A DNA stretch of 64,000 bases from Tubulanus polymorphus. Its lineage: Eukaryota; Nemertea; Palaeonemertea; Tubulaniformes; Tubulanidae. Both the position numbers and the translations under genes were made by a program. Numbering within the stretch: position 1 is the stretch's first letter; each line of letters begins with the position of its first letter. The notes beneath the pieces are model-generated. The model was not told the DNA's origin, did not search any database, and saw nothing but the letters and a program-made list of their open reading frames with translations. The stretch is from contig NC_134025.1 in the NCBI RefSeq assembly GCF_964204645.1, forward strand, positions 13,585,001-13,649,000, in the 5' to 3' direction. This document shows, in pieces, positions 35,400 through 45,614 of the stretch.

Positions 35400-35931
35400 G
35401 GACGTTTTCCATCCTAGAGAGTGCCTCCACGGCCAAAGCCCTGCAGTCTGGAAATTGGCAGACAAACCATGGGCACCTGGTGGCCAACAGATCCAGATTG
35501 GTCCAGCCTACCAATGATCAGACTCGATACACGACTGGCTAAGGCAATGTCCACCTATGGAAATGGGCTAGTCCTGTTGAAGAAAATGACAGGCCACCTA
35601 GTTAAATGGAATACTGATAGCAAGATCCCCAGCGCCTGGACCCACAGAAGGATCTCTGAGGTGAACAGTGACGTCCGAGATCTTGTTCCTCCCTGATTCA
35701 AGAGGTAGACCCTGAATGCCGAATTGTCTGGTGGGAGACGCCTTTAATTGGGCCCCCATCCGCAACGACTGGGGTCTGTGAATGGGTGAATTGGCGCCTG
35801 GGTGGGGCTAGGGTCGTGTCCCTTAGGAGATTGACATCCAGAGTCCACAACGTGAAGCCCGCCACTAGGGCCGGGGAAGGAACTATGAGTAGACCGTTCC
35901 AACATTGACTTAAGTTACACGCGCCTGACAT
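35400..35931 (-). pseudogene. RNase H-like region of DIRS polyprotein
   Basis: Successive pieces in different frames follow the DIRS RNase H layout. These are WTLDVNLLRDTTLAPPRRQF (just before the first catalytic motif), FTDPSRCGWGPN at 35752-35784 (compare TDASxxGWGAH), LLNQGGTRSRTSLF near 35675-35720, LLWVQALGILLSVFHL, and NLDLLATR with CRALAVEALS at 35405-35500 (compare DLFAxR...ALAVDALS). Their order and spacing are right, but at least two frameshifts and a stop separate them. The first motif keeps its aspartate. Confidence 0.7.
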
Positions 35932-36169
35932 CGTTCATTGTGCATCCATGCCAAACAGGTCGCCACCGACCACCACTGGGGTGTCCTGTGGGTGTGCGCG
36001 TATGCGAGATCATGACGCTCGTCTGACGGATCGCGCTTGGAGGCCGACAGGCTCAAGCACGTGACCGGATCTGACGGGACAAAGAAAGGTTACGAACCAG
36101 AGCCCATCGCACGTCTGGCCGGCCTGCCATACCCTCGACGCCGCGGAGCATGCTTAATAATGTTATGTC

Positions 36170-36681
36170 ACTTCCTGAGACATCCAGGTAAATAAAAGTA
36201 CTCTGAGACAGGAGACGGCATTGGGCGAGTCTCACCAACCGAGGCTGCTAAGGTCCGAATGGTAGGGCAATGAATTTATATGCCCCTCCCACCAGTTCAC
36301 CGGGAGAAATTTGCGGGACCGAGGGTGCACAAGGCCTGGAAGTGAGTGTCCTTTAAACCGGCTGCCCATTGGCCGGGTTTCTGACCTTGTATCACCTCCT
36401 TGGGCGGGGACATCTTGAACGTTGAAACCTTCCAGGAAATCGTTCAAGGCGAAAGATCGATCAATACACAATGGTATCCCTTCTAGGGCCTGTTCCACCA
36501 CAGTTCTTCCACCATTGGGAAGATATGGTTCTCCTTCCCGATTCTGGACCTCATATCCAGGGAATCTCGACCCCATCATGGTTCCTTTGAAAGCTGATAT
36601 CGCCAGAGAGTCCTGCTCTCCAAAACGTTGTACCAGTGGTAGGGGTAGACCTGTAGGCATGCTCCCTCTGATGACTTCCAT
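36170..36681 (-). pseudogene. Reverse transcriptase domain of DIRS element
   Basis: Minus-strand motifs in order are 'LKDTHF' (36338-36360, the DLKDAYF motif A), VHPRSRKFLP in the adjacent frame, YKFIALPFGP (36251-36280, the ALPFG motif) and FIYLDV (36179-36196) in place of the catalytic YLDD. A stop lies right after ALPFGP and the frame changes at least twice. The uninterrupted 149-codon frame 36681-36232 covers the upstream part. The second catalytic aspartate appears as valine. Confidence 0.65.
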
Positions 36682-36961
36682 GCTGGTGCCGTAAAAAGAC
36701 CCATCTTAATTGAATAAGCTAGTTTGGAATCTATAAGAAACCTATGCCTGGCCAAAGGGGCTAAATATATGCCTGAAGCCTCGATATCAAATACACAGCC
36801 CGGAAGACTCTATTTTTAATTTGACACAGTGACTCCCCTAAACCTTGCATGGCTATATTAGCGGGTTTTGGGATATAGCAAGCCAAGGGCAGTTGGCAAG
36901 CAACAGCTGACCTACATCTGTGTGGCTTAAACCCGCGGTGGAGTTAACATAATAAACCGGT

Positions 36962-37333
36962 TTAACACAGAAAATTGGATCCTGAGGCATGAAAAAAATT
37001 TAAATTTCTTAATGCCCGATTCCTTTGCGGCTGAAGTTCAAGCTTCGGAAGTCCACGTTGCTTGGGCATCTCGTCACTTGTACCCGATGGTGACGACGAG
37101 AAGCCCCTCAAGCTAAACCCGAAGTAAGTACCCGAAATATCGGTTCTTCGTTTGGCATGATCCAAAGAATTTCCTCTATTTTTGGAGGGTTTGTTATTGA
37201 AATTGTTGCCTATTGACAAATGACACCCCTGCTCCTCATCCTCCTCTTCAGAAGCAGGGATACTCCTTGCTCCGAGGATTTGAGCCCAGAGCGAATTCAA
37301 CTCCGTCTCTAAAAAAACCTTGACATAATTCAC
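36962..37333 (-). pseudogene. Possible gag-like ORF of DIRS element
   Basis: A 123-codon frame starts MNYVKVFLETELNSLWAQIL and has an acidic stretch (SEEEDEEQ), then a basic, serine-rich middle. It precedes the polymerase region on the same strand, where DIRS elements carry gag. No diagnostic gag motif is seen. Its start coincides with the edge of the 145-bp-type repeat at 37335. Confidence 0.35.
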
Positions 37334-37334
37334 T

Positions 37335-37510
37335 TCGACCCAATTTTAAATAGGGTTCTACTCAAAGCAATGCCCTACTGTTTACTAAGTTTGAAATCAT
37401 TTGGTCGACAAATGCAGCCTTTCGTGTGTTATCATCATTTTCCATGTCACCCCCTGGTGGCTATAATCAGAATCAGATTGATTAGAATAATTAGGGTTCT
37501 GCCCCGAGTT
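37335..37510 (+). repeat. Single diverged unit of the 145-bp repeat
   Basis: 'cgacccaattttaaataggg', 'aagtttgaaatcatttggtc' and 'ccccctggtggctataat' match the array at 6950-7480. It directly borders the DIRS relic. Confidence 0.65.
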
Positions 37511-37599
37511 TGAAACAAGAAAGAAATTCTAAAAATGGGCTTCCTGACATGCTTGTATATTCATGTTACATGAAATATCATACACCCGCGCCCAGTCAA

Positions 37600-37690
37600 A
37601 CTGGTTAATTCAATTCAATTCAGAATTTATTTAACAGAAAAGCGATTTTTAGTTTTAGATTAACTGAAAATGTATAAATGTTCATACAAA
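37600..37690 (-). repeat. LINE/SINE 3' tail, reversed
   Basis: 'aattcaattcaattcagaatttatttaac' is the inverse of the TTGAA-type tail of the LINE at 15545. Only the tail and a short stretch of 3' UTR-like sequence are recognisable. Confidence 0.45.
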
Positions 37691-37799
37691 GATTTTTGAT
37701 ATACGAAAGGAACCTAGATTTTATAACTGCAATAAATGTGTGTAAATATCATAGCCCTAGAAAGTTTCTATTGAAAGTTATCGACTCCCCAAGCAAGTT

Positions 37800-38000
37800 A
37801 TCAATCTGTGTGATTGCAATATGGGCTTGCAAGCCCGCAAGCCCATGAAAAATCAGTTGACAATTACAGCCTGTACGAAAATTATACTTCATAACCTTAG
37901 CTTCATTGACCACCAACCTACCCCGGCGCTCTTGTTCATTTTCCCAAATTGTCTGGAATTTGCGATTTTCTCGAAGACTTAAAGACAAGCCTTTTTTAGC
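37800..38000 (-). repeat. Short dispersed repeat R6, inverted copy
   Basis: The minus strand reads 'cgagaaaatcgcaaattcc', 'agacaatttgggaaaatgaa', matching 42960-43000. A third, worn copy is near 28760. Confidence 0.5.
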
Positions 38001-38224
38001 CTTTCTGTAACTCTATTTTACAATTCAACCCTATCTCAACTTTAGAGCAATTTGAAGAGATATATGGAAGCATCTTTGTTTTCATAAGTGGTGGATGCCT
38101 ATTTCACATTTGTCATATGAGCTCCAGTTCTGATTTCAATGATTCTACGCAGCAGTGGGATGAAATGCTGGGGCCTTTTAGGGAGATATCAAAAGGATAG
38201 TCTCAGTTGGAACAGTTGCTCAGG

Positions 38225-38815
38225 CACAACGCATATTTCACTGCAAATAAATTTGCGGCGAAATTCGTAGGGAATTCAGTCAGGTGGGTACATTATGCGA
38301 TCTATTGCGAGCAACTTCATGCAGTTGATAGTCATGTGATCATAAGACACATTTTGTTTCATGCTTAACCATGAGGTTAAAGGCCCGAACATGCTATGCG
38401 ATCTTATTCGCACAGTGTCTACGATTACAGATTTGGCAGCAAAATTGGCATAGTGTGTTCGGTCGGCTGCTGGCGATCTTCGCGTGCGATCCGTCGCATG
38501 CGAAAATCGCACTGATCAAACATGTTTGATATTTTCGCGGGGAATTTTTTCACAGCCAATGTTTTCGCACAGTGTGTCCGTGAGAAACGAATTTCGCTGC
38601 GAACCACTTGAAATCGAACCAATCAATGACGAGCAACAACAACAACAATTTTAAGTTTCCTGGATGCCGCCATCTGTTTGATCACATGACCACGAACTCC
38701 GCATGAGGTCGCTAACAGCTGATCGCATAGGTGTGTCCACTCTGCGCTGTGCGATAAATTCACTGCGAAATTCGCCGCGAAAATCACATTGTGTGTTCAG
38801 GGCTGAACTGAAAAA
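38225..38815. mobile_element. Probable MITE with GCGGCGAAATTC arms
   Basis: 'tttgcggcgaaattcgtag' near 38250 is mirrored by 'gaaattcgccgcgaaaatc' near 38770. Inside, 'cacagtgtgt' and 'gcgatcttcgcgtgcgatcc' repeat the style of the MITEs at 40757 and 44078. Exact ends and a target duplication are not resolved. Confidence 0.4.
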
Positions 38816-38891
38816 ATACAATATGTTTAGTCCAGTGTGTGAACCGATTTGCTCAAACTGGCACATTTGTTCAGTAATACGTAAGACTTAA

Positions 38892-39132
38892 CCCTTTCAG
38901 TGCTGACTAATCAATACCCTATAGTGCTGGAGATAATTTGAAAATTTTGAAAAATTCCGCCCTTAGTGTGTTAAATAACGGGAATACCACTATAGTGTGT
39001 CTACACTATAGTGTGTCTTTCAATAGAGATAAAATCTAATTACTAATTACACCAATACACCGCAGTGCGGTGTACTAGCAAAATCCATCAGCGATTCATA
39101 CACCGCACTGCGGTGTATACGTACTGAAAGGG
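38892..39132. mobile_element. piggyBac-type MITE with TTAA target
   Basis: CCCTTTCAGTGCTGA (left) and TACTGAAAGGG (right) are inverted ends. Each is flanked exactly by TTAA (38888-38891 and 39133-39136). TTAA duplication plus CCCTTT ends identifies the piggyBac superfamily. The 241-bp interior has two palindromes, ACACCGCAGTGCGGTGT and ACACCGCACTGCGGTGT, and a tandem 'actatagtgtgtc'. It is non-autonomous. Confidence 0.85.
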
Positions 39133-39139
39133 TTAATTT

Positions 39140-40745
39140 GGGTAAACGGGGCAAATAAGTCGACCGTGGTTTACTGGGAGTATTCAAACCTGGAGAACAG
39201 TTGTCATCTGCCATCTTATCTAAATCCTTGCATTAAATTCAGTTGAACGAACGAACCCATTTTAGAAGCCTTTAAACCAAGTTCACAAAAATCCATTATG
39301 GCTGTTCTACACAAATACCCCTTAGATAGCAGCATCCAGAAAAACGAGTCAATCACAATTATTCAAAGCTCACGAGCGATTGGCTCAACTTCCTATGGTT
39401 TGCATTGAAAATCGCATCTTACGGACACACTACACAAAAATATCAAACACGTTTGATCGGCGCATGCTAAAATCGCCTGCAGCCGAGCAAATGCACTATA
39501 CAAATATCAGTGCAAAATCTGAATTAGCTCACAGGTCGAGAAGATACACAACATAGGCCTTAAGATGAATACCTACTGCAAGAAATTTCACAATAATTCC
39601 AACCAAAGATCTGAAGCTCTTGAGTAAATGAGTATATATTTCGAGCAACATTTTGACTCTTAAGTCACAGAGAAGGAAAATTTTGGAAGCTCTGTCTTGG
39701 TCTGCAAAAAAGATGATCCACTCCATGGCAAGCACGGTCTATCACTGAATCGCAGTTGCTGATGTACTCAATGTTTCGAAACACAGTGATCTCATCATGC
39801 TCCACAGTGAAGGCCAATAAACCACTGCCAACTAGGATCCTTCACGATAGAACTAGAGCTCTAAAAATCGAAGTAATTACCATAAAATCAACTTTGTAAT
39901 TAATTAACGCATTACTATGAAATTAATTAGCATAAAAGCCACTATTACTGCATTGAAATTTGACCACTTTAAGTAATTTACTCATCAAAAGTTATTCTGC
40001 ATTCGTCATCAGAAATCAGTAAATTGATGATAATATGGACTTCACAAACACCCTAAGCCATAGAAATTAACGCTATTTGTCCATGGGTCAATGTTTATGC
40101 CTTGTTGACAGATGTTACTTATTCATTTTGCAATGAAAACTTGATAGCACTAGACCATTTGCATAGGCTAACCTACGAAAATCTTCGATTTTAGTGGAAA
40201 ACTGGAAAGTATAAGAAAAATATAGCTTCTAATACAAATTAAACAAGACAATTAAACAAACATGTATGTATCATTTATCAATCTGAGATGAAATAACTAT
40301 CCTTATTTTCCCCATCTGTAACTGTCATCTAGTTTTTAGCATGGCTTACAGACATAACGACAAAGCAATTGAACACACCATCCCAGCAATTGGCTTCTTC
40401 CTTCAACCAGAAGCATGTATTTGATAACAATAAGATTCGCACCCATAAAAAATAGCTCAATCACAACAAATAAGTCTTCATCAGCAATATCAAGGAGTCA
40501 GAAATCTACGAAATAGACAATGAAATTGGATCACAGCATACTTCCCAACTCAACCAATCTATCTTCATTACTATTCAATTAACTGAAACAGAAATATCTT
40601 TTACTGGGCAGTGTATGCACTGTAAATATTCACCAACAATATTGACCACTAATCAGAACTAGGGGACATGCTCAGCTACAATAATTGCATTATTCAATGC
40701 CTCTCGAAGCCAACTACAAGTATATTGAAACTTTGCACAATCACA
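39140..40745. other. Little of note
   Basis: 39415-39505 ('acggacacac', 'aaacacgtttgatcggcgcatgc') resembles part of the MITE at 38225. The rest shows no supported feature. Confidence 0.35.
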
Positions 40746-40756
40746 CACTGGCTTAA

Positions 40757-41452
40757 GCCGGGCGCACACTAGGTGATTTCTCGGCGATTTTGTCTCTTGT
40801 GACGAAAATCGCCTAGTGTGCAGTCACTGGCGACCATTATCGGCCGACAAATCGTTGCCGGCGACAAGATCGCTCAGAATATAGCATGCTAGATATTCAG
40901 CGACAAGATCGCCAAGGATCGGCAGCAAATCGCCTAGTGTGCGGCTACTAGCGACGCATCGCTTCGAATCCAATTAAAAACAGCCAATCAGCGCCAATAT
41001 AGAAATCATGATTCATCCTCGCTTGCCAGGGTTAGTTAGCCACCCATCGGGGCTCACATCAACACAAACCCTGGCCACAACCCTTCATAATAATGGTCTA
41101 ATACAGAGATTTCTTGGGCGGACAGTCTATACATCTAGTCAAACAGATGCATTGTATTTTTCCGGTAGGTTTGTTCTGTATAATTACCACGCATCTGATT
41201 ATAGACCGGTGGACGCGTCCGGCCGAGAAATGGCCAATGTAATAGACCATATGAAGGGTTTGCGGCCAGGGTTTGTGTTAGCCTGAGCTTGGATGGGCGG
41301 GAATCAAGCCCTGGCAAGCGAGGTTGCCTGCAATTCGGTGATAAAAATCATCTCATGTGCAGTCGCTGACGACGGACGGTGATCTCATAAAAATTGCCGA
41401 CGATTTAAAATTTTTCTATAGGCATCTAAAAATCGCCTAGTGTGCGCTCGGC
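40757..41452. mobile_element. MITE with TTAA target and GCCGGGCGCACACTAGG ends
   Basis: Left GCCGGGCGCACACTAGG and right CCTAGTGTGCGCTCGGC are inverted with one mismatch and lie against TTAA on both sides (40753-40756, 41453-41456). TTAA duplication points to piggyBac, although the ends differ from the CCCTTT type. The word 'aatcgcctagtgtgc' recurs inside several times. A second foldback element (41014-41326) sits within it. Confidence 0.75.
41014..41326. mobile_element. Foldback element nested in a MITE
   Basis: CCTCGCTTGCCAGGG at the left and CCCTGGCAAGCGAGG at the right are perfect inverses. The arms continue with 'cacaaaccctggcc' mirrored by 'ggccagggtttgtg', and 'acccttcat' mirrored by 'atgaagggt'. 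It lies inside 40757-41452 and is therefore the younger insertion or a captured fold. Confidence 0.7.
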
Positions 41453-41578
41453 TTAAAACTTAACAATTGTGGTTTTAAAATGAATATCAACAGACTTTGT
41501 TATTTCATCACTGTTCGACACTCCCTGGAGAACATTGTATCATATATGATACCGATAACTAAACATGGATGAACAGAC

Positions 41579-42130
41579 AACTAGGGGTCAAGGGCCACCA
41601 TGCCCACTTGGTGAAATGCTTAACAATCGGAGACAATATTCAATGCCCCCTGGTGAATCAATATAGTAATTAATCAATGAGCTTGAAACTCATCACAATC
41701 ACAGAGCTTGCCATGAACTGCAATTCTGCAACTGATTGTGGTTACACAAAATATGCCTAGGCACCAACATAAAGCCATTATCACACAAGTGTTTTTGACC
41801 CGGGCCAAATTTTAGCGAGGGACCAATGATTGTGTTTGAATAGCAACTGGTTCCAGAAATGACCCATTTCACTTTGAGCATTGTTTAGTATCGATTGAGT
41901 GATTAGCTTGTGAGTGCGCTCTATAATTAGGCACTGACCAAATTTGATTTTAGCTTGATGCATACCAATTTGGGCCGGGCCAAATCATCTCCCTGTGGTT
42001 GTCGCTTATGTGGAAATGACCATACTATTTTATTATTCAATGCCCCATAGTAGACATATACAAAAACCAATGACTTAGAAACTCACCATAATCATAGAGC
42101 ATGTCAAGTGCAAAATCACTACACAGTTTA
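41579..42130 (+). repeat. Dispersed repeat family R2, copy split by a MITE
   Basis: One R2 unit runs from 'ctaggggtcaagggccacc' to 'atatgcctaggcacc' (41579-41765), and the next unit begins with 'ggaaatgacc' near 42012. Between them lies a foldback element. The second unit runs to 'agagcatgtcaagtgc' (42105-42120). Confidence 0.65.
41780..42015. mobile_element. MITE with GGGCC-rich arms inserted in repeat R2
   Basis: GACCCGGGCCAAATT (41797-41811) is mirrored by AATTTGGGCCGGGCC (41967-41981), with outer 'ccattatcacacaag' and 'cttatgtgg' roughly inverse. The uninterrupted R2 unit at 63870-63895 reads 'taccattatcatatggaaat' at this point, which acts as the empty site. Confidence 0.55.
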
Positions 42131-42139
42131 TGTTTTCTA

Positions 42140-43835
42140 TAGTAGATTGTTCGCATTTATTATGATAGACAGTTCATTTTCATGATAGTTTAAACTGAAC
42201 TATTAGAAAACCAATATTGATCATGTTTGCCCAATTTGTCAATGGAAGCATACAGTTATAGTCCAATCATTGTTTGATTAAAATAGTCTTAGTAAAATAG
42301 TCTTGCCAATTACATGTATGGTAAGGTATTATAAGATAAAGTTCTTTATTACACCACAATGCTGTAGAGCAAAATTGATAGCACTGACAACAATCAACGA
42401 GTAAAGATGATCTCTGCACCCATAGGAAAAGTCATCATACTAGACAGAACATGTGGAGACATCAGTAAAAAAGAGTCTGATAAATCCCATAAACCATATT
42501 ATAAATGGTTGAATCATCCTCAGATTGCCTCCCATCCTGTAGCTCCCACATTCATAACTATCTGGTCATGACTGATGAAATGCCAGTAGGTACATATACA
42601 CTTAAGGTCAAATGTCAAATAACTGATCATAAAATCTTCTAAAAATATGGTGCCTTCCACCTGACATTTTCTATGTTATTTTTTCGTAACAAAATTAATC
42701 CACTAAATTGCTAATATCTCGAAAAGTAAACAACTTATCAAATTCCAAAAATAACATTTTCAATTTGTCGATTTGGCTGCGAAAATGTATCCATTCTATC
42801 AACTCCCACTACATTCAAGTTAAAAGTGGTTTTGAAGTAGCCTTTGGCAAATATCCATCTGAAAAGGATAAGTAGCAATTCATAGAAATATGCTCCTCAT
42901 CAAGCAGGGCAACCCCTTGAGGTCAAATCCAAATAAGAGGTCTATGGATCTTGAGACACCATCGAGAAAATCGGAAGTTCCAGACAATTTGCAAAAATGA
43001 ACAAGGTCAATTGGTCAAAAATTGTGGTCTGTGGAGGGTTCATAAGAAACCTGACGCACGCACGCACACACAGACAACAGACAGCTACTTAGACCCAGGG
43101 TACTGCATAAGCCCAACATGGTCTTCAACTGAGCGTGCTATTGTACAAAATTGTACCCCGTTTCATTACCAACAAGTGTGGTAGGTTTGTCAGGGACACC
43201 AATTCAAAACAAATCAGACCAAATGTTCCAACCAAATTTCGCTATATTAAGATTAAAAACGTGATTGTTCGAGATTCCGAATATCTGACATGGGGTTGAC
43301 CTGATGAGGCAAATTGTACCTTGTACCTAAGTAAATTAAACAGGCCCTTGTTTTTTCTGTTGTTCAAATAAAAGTTGTAAAATTTAATTAACAGGTATGC
43401 TATGGTGCAATTCTGAATGTATTCCTGAAGTTTACTATTAAGATGTGGTCAAACTCAAGGATACATTTCAGACCTTTCATTGTTATGGTGTTGGATTTTA
43501 TAAATTAGTGGCATTCATGCTAAACTGGCTTCGGCGATAAATTAAGTTACATTTATGATTGAATTGTATCTATACAATTTATATCAATATTTGTAAGTTT
43601 CCCGAGTTGACAATGTACCAGAAACATGTGATACAGAGCCTTCAAAAAATCAAACATGTGAATGAATATGAATTTTCAACGTAATTTCCACATGCTGCAA
43701 TGCAATCATTTTCCAGTCTGTCATTTTCATAGGTAGTCAATTTACCTCAGGGTATGTAACTTGTAATGATTAAGAATATGGATCAACCTTATGCGAGACA
43801 AGGGAACTCCTTTGTTGCTTAAGTTTCTGCTGTGC
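42140..43835. other. Mostly featureless; one R6 copy
   Basis: 42900-43060 carries repeat R6 ('cgagaaaatcggaagttcc', 'acaatttgcaaaaatgaac') with a short 'acgcacgcacgcacacac' run. Nothing else is supported. Confidence 0.4.
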
Positions 43836-43839
43836 CTTC

Positions 43840-44060
43840 AAAATTGCACTCCATAAACTGAATCAATTCAAGATTTTACAGAAATCAAACTTGAAATGCT
43901 TATTTTAGTCATATAATGAACCCAGAAGTAAAATAGCGTAATTAAGTAAGACGATAATATCGCAGGCGTGGGTGTCATGTGAACAGATATCTGCTGTTAA
44001 CCATATTAGAGAGAAGACTTGGCTCCTTTTGATCGGCTTTGAATGGTTCCTTGAAACTTA
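43840..44060 (+). repeat. Dispersed repeat family R1, degraded copy
   Basis: 'caagattttacagaaatc', 'aacccagaagtaaaatagcg' and 'cgcaggcgtgggtgtcatg' parallel 870-970. It is cut short by the MITE at 44078. Confidence 0.5.
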
Positions 44061-44077
44061 TTTCATTCCGTAAGGAC

Positions 44078-44583
44078 TAAAGCCCAACGCACACGGCAAA
44101 AAATTTGTTTCGCCGAAACAGAAAACACGTTTTTCACAAAACGATTTTCGCAAAACGTTTTGCCCGCAAACGATAAAATGTCCAACGCACACGACATAAC
44201 TAAAAAATGTGCAGAAAACATTTCTTGCACCATGGAATCCATGGAGACAACAATAAACTCAGTTACTCACATCAATCTCAAAATGGCGGCGTCCATGCGA
44301 CAGCAAAAGATTTTATTAGCAATATAGTTAATTTTGCGAAATCGACGGTGTAGAAGTGTCAATCAACGTGTGTGGCAGCGTTCCTGGATTGGAAGGCGCA
44401 TAAGGCAATTCAACTACAAAAAACATTTTTCGCAAATTAAGCAATGCTTGTTTCGCGAAAAACGTTTTTTACTCGTGAAAAACGTTTTTTGCTCGCGCAA
44501 AACGTTTTTCAGTTTTGTGTTTTGTGTTTTGCCTCCAACGCACACGGCACCGTGTTTTTCGGTGCCGTGTGCGTTGGGCTTTA
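44078..44583. mobile_element. MITE with perfect 20-bp TIRs
   Basis: TAAAGCCCAACGCACACGGC at 44078-44097 and its exact inverse at 44564-44583 bound a 506-bp segment. Target duplication is either TA or TAA, depending on where the ends are set. Inside, 'aaacgttttt'-type words repeat (44455-44515) and 'caccgtgtttttcggtg' forms a hairpin at the right end. No transposase frame is present, and a 95-codon frame across it is not protein-like. Confidence 0.8.
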
Positions 44584-44717
44584 ACTTTTGTCAAAGTGGC
44601 CTTGCGATTACGCAGCTATAAGAAGGTAATTCAAAAAAGTTGAACCCAAGCTGGTATTAAGTTGTATTAATCAGTTTTCGTAAGAACAGATCATGTCAGG
44701 ACCATGTATTCACGCAC

Positions 44718-45545
44718 TGCTGTTTTGTGGATTTTGAAAAATACTTCAATTTTGTAGATAGAAATTTACTACTTTTAAAGATGTTAAAGATTGGTATAGG
44801 AGGGAAAATGTATTGGGTTATCCGTAGTTTATACCAAAACACAAGATGTAATATAAGAATATTGCCAGATTTTTATAGAGGTTGGTTCAATATTAAAAGT
44901 GGAGTCAGACAAGGTGACCCAATTTCTCCAACCTAGCAAGTTTATTTTTAAACGATCTTCTTAAATGCTCACAATAAAACCTTAACTACTAATGTTTTAG
45001 CCTACGCTGACTATATTGTGCTGATTGCCAACTTGGAAGAGGAGTTACAAAATTTAATTGATAAAACTTCCCAGTGGTGTAGGAAGTGGCTTCTTTCAAT
45101 TAACACAGGAAAAAATAACATCATACATTTTAGGCCACATCGGAAGAAACTAACAAATTTTGTTTTTAACTGGAATAACCAAGAAATAAACAAGGTCGAA
45201 TCTTATAAATATTTAGGTGTATATTTAGATTCCCATTTAAATTTCAAATTGCACTGTGAACGACTAGCATCTGCTGGTGGAGAAGCTCTTGGCAGAATTA
45301 TAAGTAAATTTAAACAGATGAAAAAGATTGGTTATGAAACCTGTACTAAATTATTTGAAACAGGAGTTGATTCAGTCATTAGTTATGGAGCTGAAATTTG
45401 GGGATCGAAAGGCTCCAATATGGTTGAGCGCGTTCAGTATAGAGCTTGTAGATGTTTTTTAGGAGTAAATCCGTTTACGCCATTACCTTTTCTGTATGGG
45501 GATATGGGGTGGCTACCATGTAATATAACAAGAAAATTAATTTAG
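44718..45545 (+). pseudogene. LINE reverse transcriptase domain, inactivated
   Basis: Motif A reads FVDFEKYFNFVDRN, with its aspartate at 44730-44732. Motif B reads IKSGVRQGDPISP and is followed by a stop at 44934. SLFLNDLLK then continues in another frame. The catalytic YADD box is present at 45003-45014 as YADY, so the second aspartate is lost. The 175-codon frame 45018-45545 carries the thumb-side pattern LQNLIDKTSQWCRKWLLSIN, then ESYKYLGVYLD and the connection region. At least one stop and one frameshift, plus the mutated active site, make it dead. Confidence 0.8.
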
Positions 45546-45553
45546 AAAAATTA

Positions 45554-45614
45554 TTTGACGTCTGCGAAAAAAATGTAGAAGTTTCATAATGTTAATGTTT
45601 TATAAGGCGTCAAA
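45554..45614. mobile_element. 61-bp internal-deletion derivative of element T
   Basis: The left 30 bases (TTTGACGTCTGCGAAAAAAA and on) are the inverse of the right end of the full element at 46918-46945. The right 25 bases ('gttttataaggcgtcaaa') are the inverse of its left end at 45828-45848. It thus consists of little more than the two termini. Removing it rejoins LINE sequence into a frame reading IRFWNRMISMS, a motif expected there. Confidence 0.6.

Larger units (their letters stand above)
34200..37333 (-). mobile_element. DIRS-type tyrosine-recombinase retrotransposon, decayed
   Basis: The GC content jumps relative to both flanks. On the minus strand the order is: a possible gag-like frame (37333-36962), reverse transcriptase (36681 to about 36170), RNase H-like region (35931 to about 35400) and a tyrosine-recombinase N-terminal remnant (35086-34871). 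DIRS elements use this set of domains and lack an LTR. Frameshifts and stops break every domain. The low-coordinate end (34217-34456) carries inverted and direct copies of CTGTACTGACATAATAGCC. These fit the terminal and internal complementary repeats of DIRS elements. Both outer flanks resemble the hAT-type element at 6609-7651, so it may have inserted into such a copy. Confidence 0.72.

Noticed and set aside
35143-35696. Plus-strand frames of 91-124 codons in the GC-rich block
   Set aside because: The minus strand of the same bases carries ordered DIRS RNase H and recombinase motifs, so the plus frames are shadows.
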